Shown here one piece after another: positions 8,465 to 8,904 of a stretch of 8,904 nucleotides of DNA (within the stretch, counting starts at the first letter, position 1; each line of letters begins with the position of its first letter). A model generated the notes under the pieces. It searched no databases. It was not told where the DNA came from and saw only the letters and a program-made list of their open reading frames with translations. The translations under genes and the position numbers were made by a program. This DNA is from Acidobacteriota bacterium. Its GTDB lineage: Bacteria; Acidobacteriota; Terriglobia; Bryobacterales; JACQDG01. Location: NCBI GenBank assembly GCA_016201195.1, contig JACQDI010000591.1, positions 1 to 8,904 of the forward strand, in the 5' to 3' direction.

Positions 8465-8607
8465 GCGGTTGCCGAAAGTGGCCGCGTGCAGAACGCCAGC
8501 AGCCCGACCCGTAACACCTTGCCAATGAGAGGCGCGCTTTCAGAGCCGCGACCGTAAGGGAGCGGTCGGCCGATTACTTCGCAGCTTCTCTGGTTTACCT
8601 TCTTCAT
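8465..8607 (-). pseudogene. Displaced, frameshifted signal-peptide start of the large propeller gene
   Basis: An ATG at 8607-8605 overlaps the TGA (8606-8604) of the preceding gene as ATGA and begins Met-Lys-Lys-Val. After a 27-codon stretch supplied by the inserted repeat, the frame resumes with KVLRVGLLA, a hydrophobic signal-peptide core. Near 8491-8496 the protein-like sequence moves into the frame of the long ORF (VLHAATFGNRV). One additional base there, for example a second G in GGCGTT, would give the continuous peptide VGLLAVLHAATFGN with a plausible cleavage site after HA. As written, the ATG frame runs on out of register to 8251. Either the gene is recently frameshifted or one base is missing in the assembly. 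Confidence 0.6.
8516..8601 (-). repeat. REP-like palindromic element flanked by 5-base direct repeats
   Basis: Seventy-six bases (8521-8596) are bounded on both sides by AAGGT on the minus strand (8601-8597 and 8520-8516). Inside is a hairpin with arms CGACCG (8549-8554) and CGGTCG (8563-8568) around an 8-base loop. The two ends are imperfect inverted repeats: plus-strand GCCAATGAGAGGC against minus-strand ACCAGAGAAGC. The core, read as PLPYGRGSES in this frame, is one I recall recurring widely in acidobacterial genomes, which is memory and not a search. The insertion adds 81 bases, a multiple of three, within the signal-peptide codons of the large propeller gene. Confidence 0.65.
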
Positions 8608-8904
8608 CTCACACTCGTCACCGGCGCCAGCGGCGGATTGCGCGGGCTCTCTCCGTCCTCCCCGCGCAGGACCACCGGCAGGTTATCGCCGGTCACCGCG
8701 TCGGCCGGCACGCGGAAGTTAACCTGGTTCAGCCCGATAAAGCCCGGCGTAAACCCGCTCCACTCCACTCGCATCTCCGTGCCCGGCTGGTCCGGGTTGC
8801 CGATAAACACTCGCGGCAGAACGGTGGTGATGAGCGGATTGGCCGGCGCCGGAACGCCCGGCTCGAGTTGTTGCCCGGCGCCGGGGGGCAGCCCGGTGCC
8901 AAAC
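8604..8904 (-). CDS. TIGR03437-domain secreted protein, C-terminal part (runs off right edge)
   Basis: The minus-strand frame is open from the right edge to the TGA at 8606-8604, giving the last ~99 residues. It aligns along its whole length with the end of the large propeller protein: FGTGLPPGAG matches FATGLPANTG, TTVLPRVFIGNP matches TTVRPKVFIGDP, and WSGFTPGFIGLNQVNFRVP matches WSGFTPGFVGLNQINIRVP. This is the end of a TIGR03437 module, so the whole protein is probably another large exported protein whose N-terminal domains lie outside the window. Its stop overlaps the displaced ATG of the next gene, so the two are probably co-transcribed. A GTG at 8810 is internal and not a start. Confidence 0.85.
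   Translation of the reverse strand, partial: FGTGLPPGAGQQLEPGVPAPANPLITTVLPRVFIGNPDQPGTEMRVEWSGFTPGFIGLNQVNFRVPADAVTGDNLPVVLRGEDGESPRNPPLAPVTSVR

Overview
The window is GC-rich and looks chromosomal, from an acidobacterium of the Solibacter/Bryobacter type. The main evidence is two copies of the C-terminal module known as TIGR03437 (the Solibacter-type C-terminal domain). Supporting evidence is a start fragment of the WKEIAAYL DNA-binding domain common in acidobacterial HTH/PD40 proteins, a TolB/PD40 beta-propeller gene, and a short palindromic repeat of a kind I recall as abundant in acidobacterial genomes. No RNA gene, transposase, phage gene or CRISPR array is visible.

Left part, plus strand (1-1814). 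The 3' part of a PD40/TolB-like beta-propeller gene ends at 1388. A 72-codon ORF with one membrane segment and a near-ideal ribosome binding site follows. After a spacer with a promoter-like pair of hexamers comes an HTH-protein start that stops after 27 codons at an AT-rich quasi-palindrome (1811-1823). This looks like the broken-off 5' end of a second HTH/PD40 gene.

Convergence zone (1815-1925). The two coding directions meet here. It holds only a doubtful 29-codon ORF.

Right part, minus strand (8904 to 1926). One closely spaced series is read leftward: (1) the end of a TIGR03437 secreted protein, running off the right edge; (2) a large secreted double beta-propeller protein ending in TIGR03437; (3) a membrane histidine kinase starting 11 bases after it; (4) an OmpR-family response regulator whose ATG overlaps the kinase stop as ATGA; (5) after 70 bases, an ECF sigma factor. 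The layout suggests secreted proteins linked to a two-component system and an alternative sigma factor. That linkage is inferred from gene order only.

The most notable feature is the 5' end of gene (2). A 76-base hairpin-containing element flanked by AAGGT direct repeats sits inside the signal-peptide codons. Removing it with one repeat copy restores a compact Met-Lys-Lys signal peptide. A separate one-base frameshift just downstream disconnects that signal peptide from the long ORF.
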